From: JAHEDH01 sp963745865
Lineage (GTDB): Bacteria > Actinomycetota > Acidimicrobiia > Spongiisociales > ZC4RG35
Direction of reading: 5' to 3'
DNA length: 64,000 nt
Assembly (NCBI GenBank): GCA_963745865.1
Contig: CAVUYZ010000013.1
Span: 52,585 to 116,584 of the forward strand
A model generated the notes under the pieces. The model was given only the letters and a program-made list of their open reading frames with translations. It had not been told where the DNA came from and searched no databases. This document shows, piece after piece, positions 37,337 to 48,904 of this stretch; position 1 is the stretch's first letter; every line of letters begins with the position of its first letter. Both the position numbers and the translations under genes were made by a program.

Positions 37337-38668
37337 ATGAAATACCTCATCCGGGGAGGCAGCTGTTCTCACCTTGGGATCGCGGACGTCGAACCACGTC
37401 ACCGCCGATGTGCTCATCGACGGCGATCGGATCTCCGAGATCGGCCCGAATCTGAGAGCGCGGGACGCCGAGGTCGTCGAGGCGGAGGAATCCGTCATCA
37501 TGCCGGGATTCGTCGACGCCCACCGGCATGTGTGGAAGTCACTGTTCAGGAACCTCGGGTTGATCGGCTCCGACAGCACGTCCGTTGCCTCCTCTGCGGG
37601 CCTCGGGCGTCATTTCCGTCCCGACGATGTCTATGCCGGCACGCTGATAGGTCTCCTCGGGGCCGTGGAGGCGGGGATCACGACCGTCGTGGACTGGGCA
37701 GACGTCGACCTCGACGACGAGTACACGGAAGCGGCCCTCCAGGCACACGTCGACTCCGGTCTCCGGACGGTGTTCGCGCGGTCTGCGCCGCGGTGGTCGG
37801 TGACGGCGCCGAAGTCGGCGATGCGATTCGCCGTCTGGCTGAGGGCGGTTCGATCAACGACCCGATGCGCACGCTGGCCTACGGCGCAGCCGATCCGGAC
37901 ACGAGCGACGTTGATGCCGTTGCCCGATCCTGGAGCCTTGCTCGTGAGCTCTCGCTGCGGATCCATGTCCACGTGGGCACCAAACCCTCCGACCGCGGGG
38001 CCGTGGCCACCCTCGGGTCGCGTGGACTGCTCGGCGAGGACGTGACGCTCGTCCACTGCACCAAGCTCGGTGACGACGATCTCGATGCGGTTGTTTCCTC
38101 GGGTGCATCGATCGTGATGACCCCGCCCGCCGAGATGGCGGCCGGCATCGGCGCGCCTCCCATGCAGCAACTCATCGATCGCAGTATTCGACCAGGACTT
38201 GGGGTCGACGACGAGCGGATCGCTCCCGGTGACATGTTCGCCCAGATTCGCTCGGTGATCTCCGTCCAGCACGCCACGTTGTTCGATCTCAAGCTCGCCG
38301 GCAAGGGTGGCGTCCCCAATCTCATGAGCACCCGGGATGCGATCCGACATGGGACCATCGACGGAGCACGGTCCATCGGGCTCGGAAGCATCACCGGATC
38401 GCTTGAACCGGGCAAGCAGGCGGACCTCATCGTTCTGCGAACCGATGTGCCGAACATCTATCCGATCAACGACCCCATCGGTGCGGTCGTGTGGGGCATG
38501 GACACATCCAACCTCGATTGGGTGTTCGCCGGCGGTCGGCCGTTGGTTCGGGAAGGAGAGCTCGAGGCTGACACGAGCCGGGCTCGCGATCTCGCAGAAG
38601 CCGCACAGCGGCGGGTTGCGGCCGCGGCGGGCCTCGTTGTCGGCGCCGGATCGGTGGGGACGACATGA
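37337..38668 (+). CDS. Amidohydrolase-superfamily deaminase/chlorohydrolase-like (two frameshifts)
   Basis: ATG at 37337 (MKYLIRGGS). Shifts near 37375 and 37795 must be corrected. Motifs: VIMPGFVDAHRHVWKSLFRN (HxH metal site), IHVHVGTKP and VTLVHCTKL (His ligands), GTIDGARSIGLGSITGSLEP and GKQADLIVLR (C-terminal composite barrel). This is the cytosine/guanine deaminase-AtzA-TrzN branch, which removes amino or halide groups from heterocycles. It is a paralogue of the domain fused to the permease at the other end of the operon. The exact substrate is unknown; a purine-, pyrimidine- or pterin-like ring is likely. Confidence 0.85.
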   Translation: MKYLIRGGSCSHLGIADVEPRHRRCAHRRRSDLRDRPESESAGRRGRRGGGIRHHAGIRRRPPACVEVTVQEPRVDRLRQHVRCLLCGPRASFPSRRCLCRHADRSPRGRGGGDHDRRGLGRRRPRRRVHGSGPPGTRRLRSPDGVRAVCAAVVGDGAEVGDAIRRLAEGGSINDPMRTLAYGAADPDTSDVDAVARSWSLARELSLRIHVHVGTKPSDRGAVATLGSRGLLGEDVTLVHCTKLGDDDLDAVVSSGASIVMTPPAEMAAGIGAPPMQQLIDRSIRPGLGVDDERIAPGDMFAQIRSVISVQHATLFDLKLAGKGGVPNLMSTRDAIRHGTIDGARSIGLGSITGSLEPGKQADLIVLRTDVPNIYPINDPIGAVVWGMDTSNLDWVFAGGRPLVREGELEADTSRARDLAEAAQRRVAAAAGLVVGAGSVGTT

Positions 38669-39711
38669 CGAGCCAACAGAGCCGGTCGTCGGCAGTCACC
38701 ACGTTCGTCGTGGCGTCGCGATACATGCCAGTCTTCGTCGCTCTGCTTCTCCTGCTCGTGGTTGCGGCGATCTGGGCGCCGGCCACGCTCGATGGGCCGG
38801 CGCTGTCGGCGATCGCCCCGTTCGGTGCGCTCCTCGGCATCACCGCGCTCGGGCAGATGCTGGTGATCATGACCGGTGGCATCGACCTGAGCGTGCCGGG
38901 AACCCTCACCCTGGCGGCGTTGATCGTGGTGGGCGTCAGCGAGCGGTCGGATGATCGCATCGGCGTTGCGGTGCTGACCGCCCTCGGTGTCGCAGCCCTC
39001 GTCGGGTTGGTCAACGGAATCCTGATCGGTGGGCTCAAGCTCAACGCGCTGATCGTGACACTTGCCGTCGGCCAGGTCGTTGCCGGGGTCGTCAGCCGGT
39101 ACGTCCGCACCTTTCCGATTCAGAGCGCGGTCCCGACCGGCTTGTCCGACTGGACGTCGACGAGGATTTTCGGAGTCAGTCCCATTTTCTGGATCGGCAT
39201 CGCAGTCACGGCGCTGCTCATTCTCGGACTTCGCTACACCGCGGTTGGCAGACGATTCCAGGTGGTCGGCGCCAACCCGGTGGCATCGACCGTGGTCGGC
39301 GTGCGCGTCACCCTCAACCAGATCCTCGTCTACGTGGCCGCCGCCGTGCTCTACGCCATCGCAGGCATCGCACTCGCGGGATTGCTCCGCAATCCCGCGG
39401 TGAGCATCGGTTCGCCCTACTTGCTCGGCCCGATCGCTGCGGTCGTCATCGGCGGTGCGTCGCTGACCGGCGGGCTCGCCAGCCCACTGTCGACCCTGGC
39501 GGCTGCGTTCTTCCTGACGGGTCTCAATCAGATGATGAGGTCGCTCGGTCTCCCGACCTCTCTCCAGTTCGTGGTCTTCGGGGTCGTGATCATCGGTGGG
39601 ATGCTGGTCTCGGGCGATCGCATCATCAAGGTCGTCGAACGGGCACTCCGCGAGCGAAAACGCCCGGCGGTCGGACATCAGGAGGCGTCGGGCGATGCCC
39701 GCATCGGTTGA
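38665..39711 (+). CDS. CUT2-type ABC transporter permease (RbsC/YjfF-like)
   Basis: The 348-residue protein has about 9-10 membrane helices. GQMLVIMTGGIDLSVPGTLT and AVVIGGASLTGGLASPLSTL are the two family signatures. The ATG at 38665 overlaps the stop of the amidohydrolase, so the two are co-translated. With the second permease of the locus it would make a heterodimeric channel, as in YtfT-YjfF systems. Confidence 0.9.
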   Translation: MTSQQSRSSAVTTFVVASRYMPVFVALLLLLVVAAIWAPATLDGPALSAIAPFGALLGITALGQMLVIMTGGIDLSVPGTLTLAALIVVGVSERSDDRIGVAVLTALGVAALVGLVNGILIGGLKLNALIVTLAVGQVVAGVVSRYVRTFPIQSAVPTGLSDWTSTRIFGVSPIFWIGIAVTALLILGLRYTAVGRRFQVVGANPVASTVVGVRVTLNQILVYVAAAVLYAIAGIALAGLLRNPAVSIGSPYLLGPIAAVVIGGASLTGGLASPLSTLAAAFFLTGLNQMMRSLGLPTSLQFVVFGVVIIGGMLVSGDRIIKVVERALRERKRPAVGHQEASGDARIG

Positions 39712-39778
39712 AGAACTCGTCGGAGCCAGCAGGCATCCGGCGTTGCAACGGGCGGAAGAGCCCATTGGAGGAGGAAAC

Positions 39779-41165
39779 ATGAGACGATCAAGAATCATCG
39801 CACTGGTAGCCGTCTTGGCGCTGGTGGTCGCGGCGTGTGGCGGAGATTCCGCCGACGACACCACGACGACCGCCGCCGAGCCCGCCGCCACGACAACCAC
39901 CGTGGCTCCGGCCACGACTACGACCGAGGCGGGTGGGACGGAGACCACGGCAGCCCCGATGGACGACAATCCCCTGGCTGACTACGGCGAGAGCATCGAC
40001 GCCGACACGGCGCTGGTGCACACGCGCGCTCGGCGATGTCGATCCGTCTGATGAGACCAGTTGGAACATCATCCTGGCGTCGATCGCCCGAGCCAACCAG
40101 GACCTCGATCAGGCGACGATCGACAAGGCCATGGAGTGTTGGAGCAACCAGGAGTGTGACACCGGGACCGGCGGCGACGTCGTGATGGGCTACGCCGATG
40201 GCGGCGGCGACACCGTCAACGTCTGGCGCGGCGTGAGTCACATGGAGGCGATCCTCCAGGCGCTCACCTACCCCGAGATCGGCACAATCGTCTCGACGGC
40301 CGCCAACTTCAACCAGGACCCCGCGGTTCACGCCAATGACATCCGGTTCCTCATCCAGCGTGGTGTCGATTTCATCGTCGGCTACCCCGACGTCGGTGTG
40401 GCACTCGCAGCCGCGGTGCTCGAGGCCGAGGCCGCCGGTATCCCCTACGTCTCGTTCTCGGCCGGGTACGTCGGCCTCCCCGGACAGGATGGCGCTCTCA
40501 TCCCGGGCACCGACTACACCGCAGTGGTGGGCGAGGACCTGTGCGCGCTCGGTGAGAGCTTTGCCAGCGTGCTCACCGACGGTGTCGGCTCTGGCAAGGT
40601 CGCCCTGCTGGGTGGAACGCCGGGGAATGCTCTGACGCTCGGATGGCAGCAGTGTCTGGTCCCAGCTCTCGGTGACGGCATCGAGGTTGTCAACCCTCCA
40701 GCCGACGCCAACTCGACAACCGGAGACACCTACTGGGTCAATAGCTTCGCGCTGGACGCCGCTCGTGGTCTGCTGACCACCACTCCCGACATCGCCGGAT
40801 GGGCATACGAGTACTCAGACGGCCTCTATACGGCGTTGCAGGCCTACGACGAGCTCGGAATCCCGGTCGAGAATCTGACTGTGGCACTCCGGACGGACGA
40901 GCAGACTCTGTTCTGCGACTGGGTTGACCGTGGCGAGCCGACATACAACATCTGGTACTCGGCAGGCGGCAACTTCCAGTCGCGCACCGGCGTCACGGTG
41001 GCGATGCTCACGTTGAGCGGCTACGACGTGCCGGGAGAGGTCACCGTGCCGCATGTCATGCGGCAGGTCACCGCAGATGACTGCAACCCCGACCGCGTCA
41101 ACGAGGTCGTCTCGGGCACATCGCTCGTTCCTGAGAACGTCCTGGCGCTGATGTTCGGCGGATGA
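39779..41165 (+). CDS. ABC substrate-binding lipoprotein, periplasmic-binding-protein-4 type (one frameshift)
   Basis: ATG at 39779 has ribosome site GGAGGAGG. The lipobox is VVAAC (Cys20), followed by a Thr-rich linker. One extra base near 40025 shifts the frame. The mature domain has the type-I fold (FLIQRGVDFIVGYPDVGVAL, GIPYVSFSAGYVGLPG, KVALLGGTPGNALTLGWQQC). Several Cys are present in the N-terminal lobe (CWSNQEC). It captures the substrate outside the cell. Distance from sugar-binding members is consistent with a non-sugar ligand. Confidence 0.87.
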
Positions 41166-42758
41166 GCGACGGCAATCCCGAGGAAGGGTCGACGAACCAC
41201 GAGGTCGTTCTCGAGCTGACGGGCGTGTCCCGTCAGTTCGGGGCGGTCCGTGCGCTGTCGCAGGTCAGCTTCGAATGTCGCGCCGGCGAGATCCACGCGC
41301 TCGTCGGCGAGAACGGTTCGGGCAAGTCGACCCTCCTCGGGATTGCATCGGGGTTCGTCGAGCCCGATCGCGGCACCATCCGCATCGGGGGAGAGCCCCT
41401 GCGCACTGATTCGCCGGCGCAAGCCCGCAGGCTCGGACTGGCGATGGCCTACCAGGACGGATCCTCGGTTCAGGCCGAGCCAGTCAAGAACAACCTCTAT
41501 TTCGCCGCACCGCCCGATCAGCGACCGCCCTACTGGCGTCGGAAAACGTGGGCGCGAGGCGTGCTCGCCGATTTCGACCTCGATCTCGAGCTCTTCCCGG
41601 ACGCCCCTGCTGGGTATCTCACGATGGCCGAGCGGCAGCTGTTCGAGGTAGCGAAGGCTCTCGTCACCGATCCCAAGGTGTTGCTTCTCGACGAGCCGAC
41701 CACCGCACTCGGACCCGATGAGGTCGAGGCGCTCCACCGAACCATCATCGCCTGCCGCGATCGGGGAGTCGGCGTCGTTTACGTCAGCCACCGTCTCCCC
41801 GAGGTGCTCGAGGTCGTCGACCGGATCACCGTTCTTCGCGATGGGCAGTATCAGGGGACCTTCGAGGCGCACGAAATTTCCGAACCCGAACTCGTCGACC
41901 TGATCGTCGGCCGATCATTCGAGGCCGCCTTTCCGCCGCCCTCGGCGCAGGTCGGTGAACCGCATGACGTGCTCGTGGTCGACGGCCTTCAGGGGCAGGC
42001 CTTTGGCCCGGTCAGCTTCACGCTCGAGACCGGGGAGATCGTCGGTATCGCCGGTGCCGAGGGCAACGGCCAGGCCCAACTCTTCGACTGCCTCGCCGGA
42101 CGCACCCCGCCGCGCGCCGGCCGTGTCGAGTGCGAGGGCAGAGAACTGACATTGATCTCTACCACTGAGGCGGTGTCCGCCGGAGTGATGCTCCTTCCCG
42201 GCGACCGCAAGAACGCCGCTCTGATGGGTGTTCTCGGGGTCAAGGTCAACATGACCATCCAGTCGCTTCGCCGGTTCTCGCTCTTCGGTCTGCTGCGACG
42301 CCGGTCGGAACGTCGCGAGGTCGAGGATCTCGTCGAACGCCTCGAGGTGAGGACGCCGTCGCTCGACCAGCCCGTCGAGTTCCTTTCCGGCGGGAATCAG
42401 CAGAAGGTCTCGGTTGCCCGATCGTTCCTGCGCGAGCCGTCGGTGATCCTGGCGTTCGAACCGACCCAGGGCGTCGATGTCGGTTCCCGGTTCGACATCT
42501 ACAAGGCGCTGCGCACCAGAGCCGATGCCGGGGCGGCGCTGCTCGTCAAGTCCAGCGATCCGATCGAACTGTCCGGGCTTCTGCGACCGCGTGCTCGTGA
42601 TGTCACGCGGCACCATCGTCGAGGAGATTCCCGGTGACGAGCTCGACGAGGTGCGGATCGTCGAAGCAATCGTGCGGGGACCCGGGATGTCGAAGGCAGC
42701 CCGCTCGCCACTGGGTGTGGCCATGCCCAAAGCGGTCAGCGCCGAGGAGCCGTCGTGA
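41162..42758 (+). CDS. CUT2-type ABC transporter ATPase, two ABC domains (one frameshift)
   Basis: The first ABC domain has Walker A GENGSGKST and a degenerate signature (MAERQLFEVAKAL), with VLLLDEPTTAL. The second domain has IAGAEGNGQAQLFDCLAGR in place of Walker A, and LSGGNQQKVSVARSFLREPS as signature. This RbsA/MglA-like asymmetry is normal. One extra G in a run near 42580 disrupts GFCDRVLVMSRG close to the end. The ATG overlaps the lipoprotein stop. It energises both permeases. Confidence 0.9.
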
Positions 42759-45227
42759 CCACCGAGCAGATCGTCACCACCCGGGTCGACGCCGGCCGGC
42801 AATTGGCGCGCAAGATCCTGCGCAACGCCCGAGACAAGGAGAAGTGGCGCAAGGTCATCAAGTTCCGGCTGTGGATGCCCGTCGCGCTTCAGGTGCTCCT
42901 GATCGGGGCGCTTGCTCTGGTTCACGACCACGAGGTTCGAGGGGTTCCTGAACGAGGCGAACATCTTCAACATCCTCATCCTGGCCATGCCGCTGGCGAT
43001 CGCTGCAATCGCCCAGACACACGCCATTCTCGTCGGCTATCTCGATCTGTCGGTCGGGGCAATGATCAGCTTCGGCGTGGTCGCTGCCTCGTTTCTGATC
43101 GGTCGCGAGGCGACCACATCCGAGATCCTGATCGGTGTCGTGGCGGTGCTCGGTGCGGGAGTGGCGCTCGGCCTCGTCAACGCCGGGCTGATCCGCGGAG
43201 TCAAGATCCCCTCGATCATCGCAACACTGGCGACGTTGAGCATCCTCGACGGCATTTCGCTCACCCTTCGTCCGACGGCCCAGGGAATCATCAGTGCCGA
43301 TCTGGCCTCGGCGCTCACCGCCAAAGTCGGCCCCATCCCGATCGCGTTCATCGTGATCGTGGTGGCAGCCGCCCTCCTCGATCTGTGGCTGCATGCCTCA
43401 GGCTCTGGCCTGGAGGTTCGGTCGGTCGGATTCGACGAGCGGTCAGCCAAGCGGGGTGGCATTCGGACGAACTGGCTTCGGGTCCGAGCTTTGATCACGA
43501 CGAGCACGCTGGCTGCGGTGGCGGCGTTCTTCGTCATGGCGAGATCTCCGATCGGGAATCCTCAGATCGGCGCGCCGTTCGCTCTCAACAGCATCACGGC
43601 CGCGGTGCTCGGAGGCGCCTCACTCGCCGGCGGCAGGGCGACGTTCATCGGGAGTGCCGTCGCCTCGGTCCTCCTGGCGCTGATCATCACCGTCCTTCCG
43701 TTCCTCGGCCTGTCTCCGGACGACGGTTTGATGATCATCGGTGCGCTCGTGCTCGCCGGGATCATCCTCTTCCAGGTCGGCGATCTCAAGGAACTGGTCA
43801 AGCGAAACTACAAGCGCGCCCGGCGCCTGGTCATCGGCAGCCGACCGCCCGTCGTGGCCGAACTCCCGGACCTCTACCCGTCCGGGATCGACTTCAGCGT
43901 CGTCTCTACCGACCGCAAGCTGATCAAGGGCGGGATCGTCCTCAGCCTGGATCCCGCCGTCGGCGACTTCGCATCGGGCGACGTTCTGATCGATGGCGAC
44001 GAGATCGTCGGTGTCGGGCCGAACCTCTCGGCTGAGGGCGCCGAGGTGATCGACGGCACCGGGATGATCGTGATGCCAGGGTTCGTCGACACGCATCGTC
44101 ACATCTGGGAGGGGCTCCTCCGCAACATCGGCACCGATGTCCCGCTCGAAGGCAGGACGAGTTACATCTCGTTCGTTCTCCACAAGCTGGCACCCGCCCA
44201 CCGACCCCAGGATGCCTACATGGGCAATCTGGTGTCTGCCCTGGGCGCGATCGACGCCGGGATCACCACGCTGCTCGACTGGTCACACATCCAGGGCTCG
44301 CCAGCTCACACGGACGCCGTCGTCCAGGCGCTCCAGGACTCGGGGATGCGTGCCGTCTTCGCCTACGGGTTCCCGTGGTGGGGCAAATGGGAGGAGCGTC
44401 AGCCCAGCTGGTTCGTCAGAGCCGCCAGCGAGCATTTTTCCACCACGGATCAGATGCTGACCCTGGCGCTCGCGGCTCCGGGCCCGGAGTTCACCGACTT
44501 CGAGGTGACCAGGGATCACTGGAAGTTGGCCAGGGAGACGGGAGCTCGGATCTCGACGCACGTCGGTGTGGGCAGCTACGGCCTCGATGGGAAGGTCCAG
44601 GAGTTCGGCGAAGCGGGGCTGCTCGGCCCCGATACGACCTACATCCACTGCACGACGCTCAACGACACCGAGATCCAGATGATCGTCGACACGGGAGGGA
44701 CCGTCTCGTTGGCCTCTCCCGTCGAGATGATGATGGGGCATGGCATGCCGCCGATCCAGAAGTTCCTCGGTCGGGGTCTGCCCCCGAGCCTGAGCATCGA
44801 CGTCGAGACCAATGTTCCATCTGACATGTTCAACCAGATGCGCTCGGTCTTGGCTCTCCAAAGAACCCAGGCCGTCGTGGCGGGGCAGACACCGGCGACT
44901 CCGCGCGACGTGCTCGCCTGGGCGACCCTCCACGGTGCGAGGGCCAATGGTCTCGAGTCGAAAGTCGGGACGCTGACGCCGGGCAAGAAGGCCGACATCG
45001 TGATGCTTCGCACCGACCGGATGAACGTGACTCCACTCAACGATCCGGCCACGGCGGTTGTCGCCGGGATGGACACCAGCAACGTCGACACCGTGTTGAT
45101 CGCCGGCCGGATCATGAAGCAGCACGGGCGGCTGCTCCACGTGGATTGGAACGCCGTGAGACGATCGGTAGCCGATTCGCGAGATCACGTTCTCGAGAAG
45201 TCCGGCTTCAAGCCTCCGAAGATCTGA
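42755..45227 (+). CDS. Fusion of CUT2-type ABC permease and amidohydrolase (one frameshift)
   Basis: GTG at 42755 overlaps the ATPase stop. After one extra base near 42915, the frame is open for about 2.3 kb. Residues of the first part (to about 43830) form a permease: AILVGYLDLSVGAMISFGVV and TAAVLGGASLAGGRATFIGS. A short basic linker (KRNYKRARRLVIG) joins directly to a complete amidohydrolase: KLIKGGIVLSLDPAVGDF, VMPGFVDTHRHIWEGLLRN (HxH), YIHCTTLNDTEIQ and LTPGKKADIVMLRTDRMN. No stop or convincing new start lies between them. The enzyme domain would sit at the cytoplasmic mouth of the importer and could act on the substrate as it enters. A natural fusion is likely, though two base errors hiding a stop cannot be excluded. 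Confidence 0.82.
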
Positions 45228-45322
45228 GACTTCCATCCGGGGAAGGCTCATCTTTGACGTCACATGGTTCGTGAATCCTCTCGTTCCCTGCGAGAATCGT
45301 TGGCATCCCGCAGAAAGATCTG

Positions 45323-46342
45323 ATGCACGGCAACGCAACCCACACTCATTCGGATACGGCGATCGTCTCGGTCGTTGCCGTTCATGCCCCGGAAGTCGTG
45401 ACATCGGCCGAGTTCGACGAGCGTCTGACGGAGACGTATGCCCGTCTTGGAACCCAGCCCGGGCTGCTGGAGAACCTGGCCGGGATTCGCGAGAGGCGGT
45501 GGTGGGCGGAGGGGACCACCTTCGCCGAAGCTGCCGCGATGGCGGGCCGAAAGGCCATCGATGAAGCCGGCATCGATTCGTCCAAGATTGGACTCCTGAT
45601 CGACACGTCGGTGTGTCGCGATCACCTCGAGCCCTCTGCGTCCGTAGCCGTCCACAGCATGCTCGACTTGCCGAGCTCGTGCCTCAACTTCGATCTCGCC
45701 AACGCCTGTCTCGGGTTCCTGAATGCCATCCAGGTGGCCGGGTCGATGATCGACGGCGGCCAGATCGATTACGCGCTCATCGTTGACGGGGAGGGCAGCC
45801 GTCACACGCAAGAGTCGACGCTGGATCGGCTCAGCGGCCCGGACGCCACGGTGTCCGACCTCTTCGCCGAGTTTGCATCGCTGACGCTCGGGTCGGGCGC
45901 TGCAGCGATGGTGCTCGGCCGGCACTCGGAGAACCCCGGGAGCCACAGGGTCGTCGGTGGAATCAGTCAGGCAGACAGCAGCCACCACAGGATCTGCGTC
46001 GGGACGCTCGATCAGATGCGAACCGACACGAAGGCGCTGCTCGATGCCGGTCTGCATCTTGCCAAGAAGGCTTGGGCCGATGTCGAGGATCGGGGCTGGC
46101 GCGACATGGACCGCTACATTCTTCACCAGGTATCCCAGGTTCACACGTCCATGATGTGCGACGTGCTCGGCATCGATCCGTCGAAGGCGCCCCTCACGTT
46201 TCCCCGGCTCGGCAACGTCGGTCCGGCCGCGGTCCCGATCACGCTCGCGGAGGAAGTCGACTCGCTCGAACCAGGCGATCGGGTCCTGATGCTCGGCATC
46301 GGATCGGGCATCAACGCAATGGCGACCGAAGTCATCTGGTGA
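45323..46342 (+). CDS. oleA: Acyl-CoA head-to-head condensing enzyme OleA
   Basis: The 339-residue thiolase-fold protein has Cys129 in NACLGFLNA, Glu103 in CRDHLEPS, His268 in ILHQVSQVH and Asn298 in RLGNVGPAA. This is the OleA pattern; the Glu after CRDH distinguishes OleA from FabH. It condenses two fatty acyl-CoAs to a beta-keto acid, the first step of long-chain olefin (or ketone) synthesis. The gene is followed without a gap by oleBC and oleD. Confidence 0.94.
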   Translation: MHGNATHTHSDTAIVSVVAVHAPEVVTSAEFDERLTETYARLGTQPGLLENLAGIRERRWWAEGTTFAEAAAMAGRKAIDEAGIDSSKIGLLIDTSVCRDHLEPSASVAVHSMLDLPSSCLNFDLANACLGFLNAIQVAGSMIDGGQIDYALIVDGEGSRHTQESTLDRLSGPDATVSDLFAEFASLTLGSGAAAMVLGRHSENPGSHRVVGGISQADSSHHRICVGTLDQMRTDTKALLDAGLHLAKKAWADVEDRGWRDMDRYILHQVSQVHTSMMCDVLGIDPSKAPLTFPRLGNVGPAAVPITLAEEVDSLEPGDRVLMLGIGSGINAMATEVIW

Positions 46343-48904
46343 CGACGGGCGTCACGGCGCCCGCAACGCTCCCGCCTTCCGGGTTCGAAGGTCTCGACCC
46401 GAGGTGGTCGCGTTTGATCGACGTGCCCGACCTGGACGGGGTCGGGCGAACCTTTCATGTCCTCGACAACGGGCGGACGGACCCGGACGTCACGATCCTG
46501 TGCGTGCACGGCAACCCTTCGTGGTCGTACCTGTGGCGTGACCTGATCGCCCAGGCACCGCCAGGGTGCCGGGTGGTCGCTGTCGACCACCTCGATATGG
46601 GCTATTCCGAGCGCACCGGAACCACCCGCCGCCTCGCCCAGCGGATCGCGGACCTCTCATCGTTGACTGATCGAATGGGCATCGTTGGACCGGTCGTCAC
46701 CGTCGCACACGATTGGGGAGGCCCGATCTCCCTCGGGTGGGCGCTCTCGCATCGCGAGCAGCTCGCCGGGGTCGTGTTGAGCAACACCGCGGTCCATCAG
46801 CCATCCGATTCCTCCGCTCCCTGGATCATTCGTCTGGCGCGAACCAATCCGTTGCTGGGAGCGGTAGCAGTCCGGACGTCCGGATTCGTTCGCGGCGCGT
46901 TCGAGCTGTCACGGAACCGGCCGTCGAAGCAGGTCCGTGACGCCTATCTCGCGCCCTATTCCACCCCGGAGCGTCGGATGGCGGTCGCCGAGTTCGTCGC
47001 CGACATCCCCCTCGCCCCCGACGATCCGTCTGCCTCGACGTTGAATGACATCGCCGAGGGGCTCACCGCTCTCGAGGATGTGCCTGCACTGTTGCTGTGG
47101 GGCCCATCGGATCCGGTCTTCTCCGATCTGTATCTGCACGACCTCGAGTCGCGGCTTCCGAGCGCCGACGTGCATCGGTTCATCGGCGCTCGACACTATG
47201 TGCCCGAGGATGCAGACGTCGCGTCGGCGGTGGTTGCGTGGCTCGACGGTATCGGCGAGCCGGCGCTTCGCCCCGATCCTGCGGAACGTGCGCCGTTGTG
47301 GGCCGGTCTCGAACGTCGCGCGGCGGACACCGATGTCGCGGTCCTGGAAATGACTGCGGCTGGCCCGGGTCGGTCACTGTCCTTCTCGGAATTGAATGCT
47401 GAGGTCGGACGTGTTGCCGCCGGCCTGGTCGCGTCCGGGAGTGAGGGCGGGTGACCGAGTGGCGCTGTTGGTGCCGCCCGGTGTCGATCTGACGGTGTGT
47501 CTGTACGCGTGCTGGAGAATGGGGGCAGTGACGGTCGTGGCCGACGCGGGTCTCGGGGCTCGTGGGATGGGCATGGCCCTGAAAGCCGCAGCACCCGACT
47601 ATCTGGTCGGTATACCCCGGGCGTTGGCGGCGGCGAGGGCGCTGGGCTGGCCGGGTCGTCGGATCGCGGTACAGGAGCCGTCGCAGGTAGAGCGACGCGT
47701 GCTCGGTATCTGGTCGAGTCTCGACGAGATCCGCCGGATGGGCGATGGGCAGCCATCACCTCCGCCGCCGTCGCCGGAGGACCTGGCGGCCGTGGCGTTC
47801 ACTTCCGGTGCGACCGGCCCCGCCAAAGGTGTGCGCTACCGCCACCATCAGGCCCAGGCGCAGCGGGATTCCTTGGTGGCGCTGTATGAGATCGGGCCCG
47901 ATGACCGCCTCGTCGCAGCCTTCGCGCCGTTCGCGTTGTACGGGCCGGCGATGGGGATCTCCTCGGTGGTGCCGGACATGGACGTCACCGCTCCGGCGAC
48001 GCTCGATGCCGGCGCGCTCGGGGAGGCGGTCGCTGCGATCGACGCCACCCTGGTGTTCGCATCTCCTGCCGCTCTGGCGAACGTGTGCGACACTGCAGAC
48101 GCGCTGACCGAGCGTCATCGCGAGGCGTTGGCGTCGGTGAGACTCCTGATGTCGGCGGGAGCGCCCGTCTCGCCACTACTGCTCGAGCGTGCCGCCTCAC
48201 TGATGCCGAATGCAGAGCCGCACACGCCCTACGGGATGACCGAGGTGCTTCCCGTGGCTGACATCACGCTCGCCTCGATCCTCGACGCCGGGGAGCGCGA
48301 CGGGGTGTGTGTTGGCACTCCGATCGAAGGAGTCGATGTCCTCATCGACCCGCTCGATCCGCTGGGGGTACCGGTGGGGGAGCCGACACCGGAGGCGGGG
48401 ATCAGCGGCGAGGTGTGTATCAGAGCGGCTCACGTCAGGGACGGCTACGACCGGTTGTGGGTGACTCAGCACCGTGCGTCGCAGCCTCCCGGTTGGCATC
48501 GAAGCGGCGACGTCGGGCATATCGACGAAGTGGGACGGTTGTGGATCGAGGGCCGTCTCGTCCACGTGATCTCCTCCGATCGCGGCCCGATCTCGCCAGT
48601 GTCGATCGAGCACGCCGCCCAGTCGGTCGGGTCGGTCGAGCTGGCTGCGGCGGTCGGCGTGGGTCCTTCGGGGACCCAGCGGGTCGTCGTGGTCATCGAG
48701 CCGTCACCGCGACCGCGTCGGCCGGGGCTGGCATCGCGGGAGCTCACCGATCAGGTCCGGACGGCGGTGGGGGTCGAGGTCGCCGCAGTTCTCGTCGTTC
48801 CTGCTCTGCCGGTCGATACGCGGCACAACTCGAAGATCGACCGTACCCGTGTTGCCCGTTGGGCCGACGACGTGCTGGCCGGTGGGAGGCTCCGAGCCCT
48901 GTGA
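46339..48904 (+). CDS. oleBC: OleBC fusion: beta-lactone decarboxylase plus beta-lactone synthetase (one frameshift)
   Basis: GTG at 46339 overlaps the oleA stop. The N-terminal part is an alpha/beta hydrolase of the haloalkane-dehalogenase type: VHGNPSWSYLWRDL, nucleophile Asp125 in AHDWGGPIS and a late His in GARHYVPED. From about residue 330 an AMP-binding enzyme begins, with FTSGATGPAKGVRYRH and TPYGMTEVLPVADI. One extra A near 47445 breaks the frame early in the OleC part. In actinobacteria oleB and oleC are known as a fused gene. OleC forms a beta-lactone with ATP, and OleB decarboxylates it to the cis-olefin. Confidence 0.93.
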
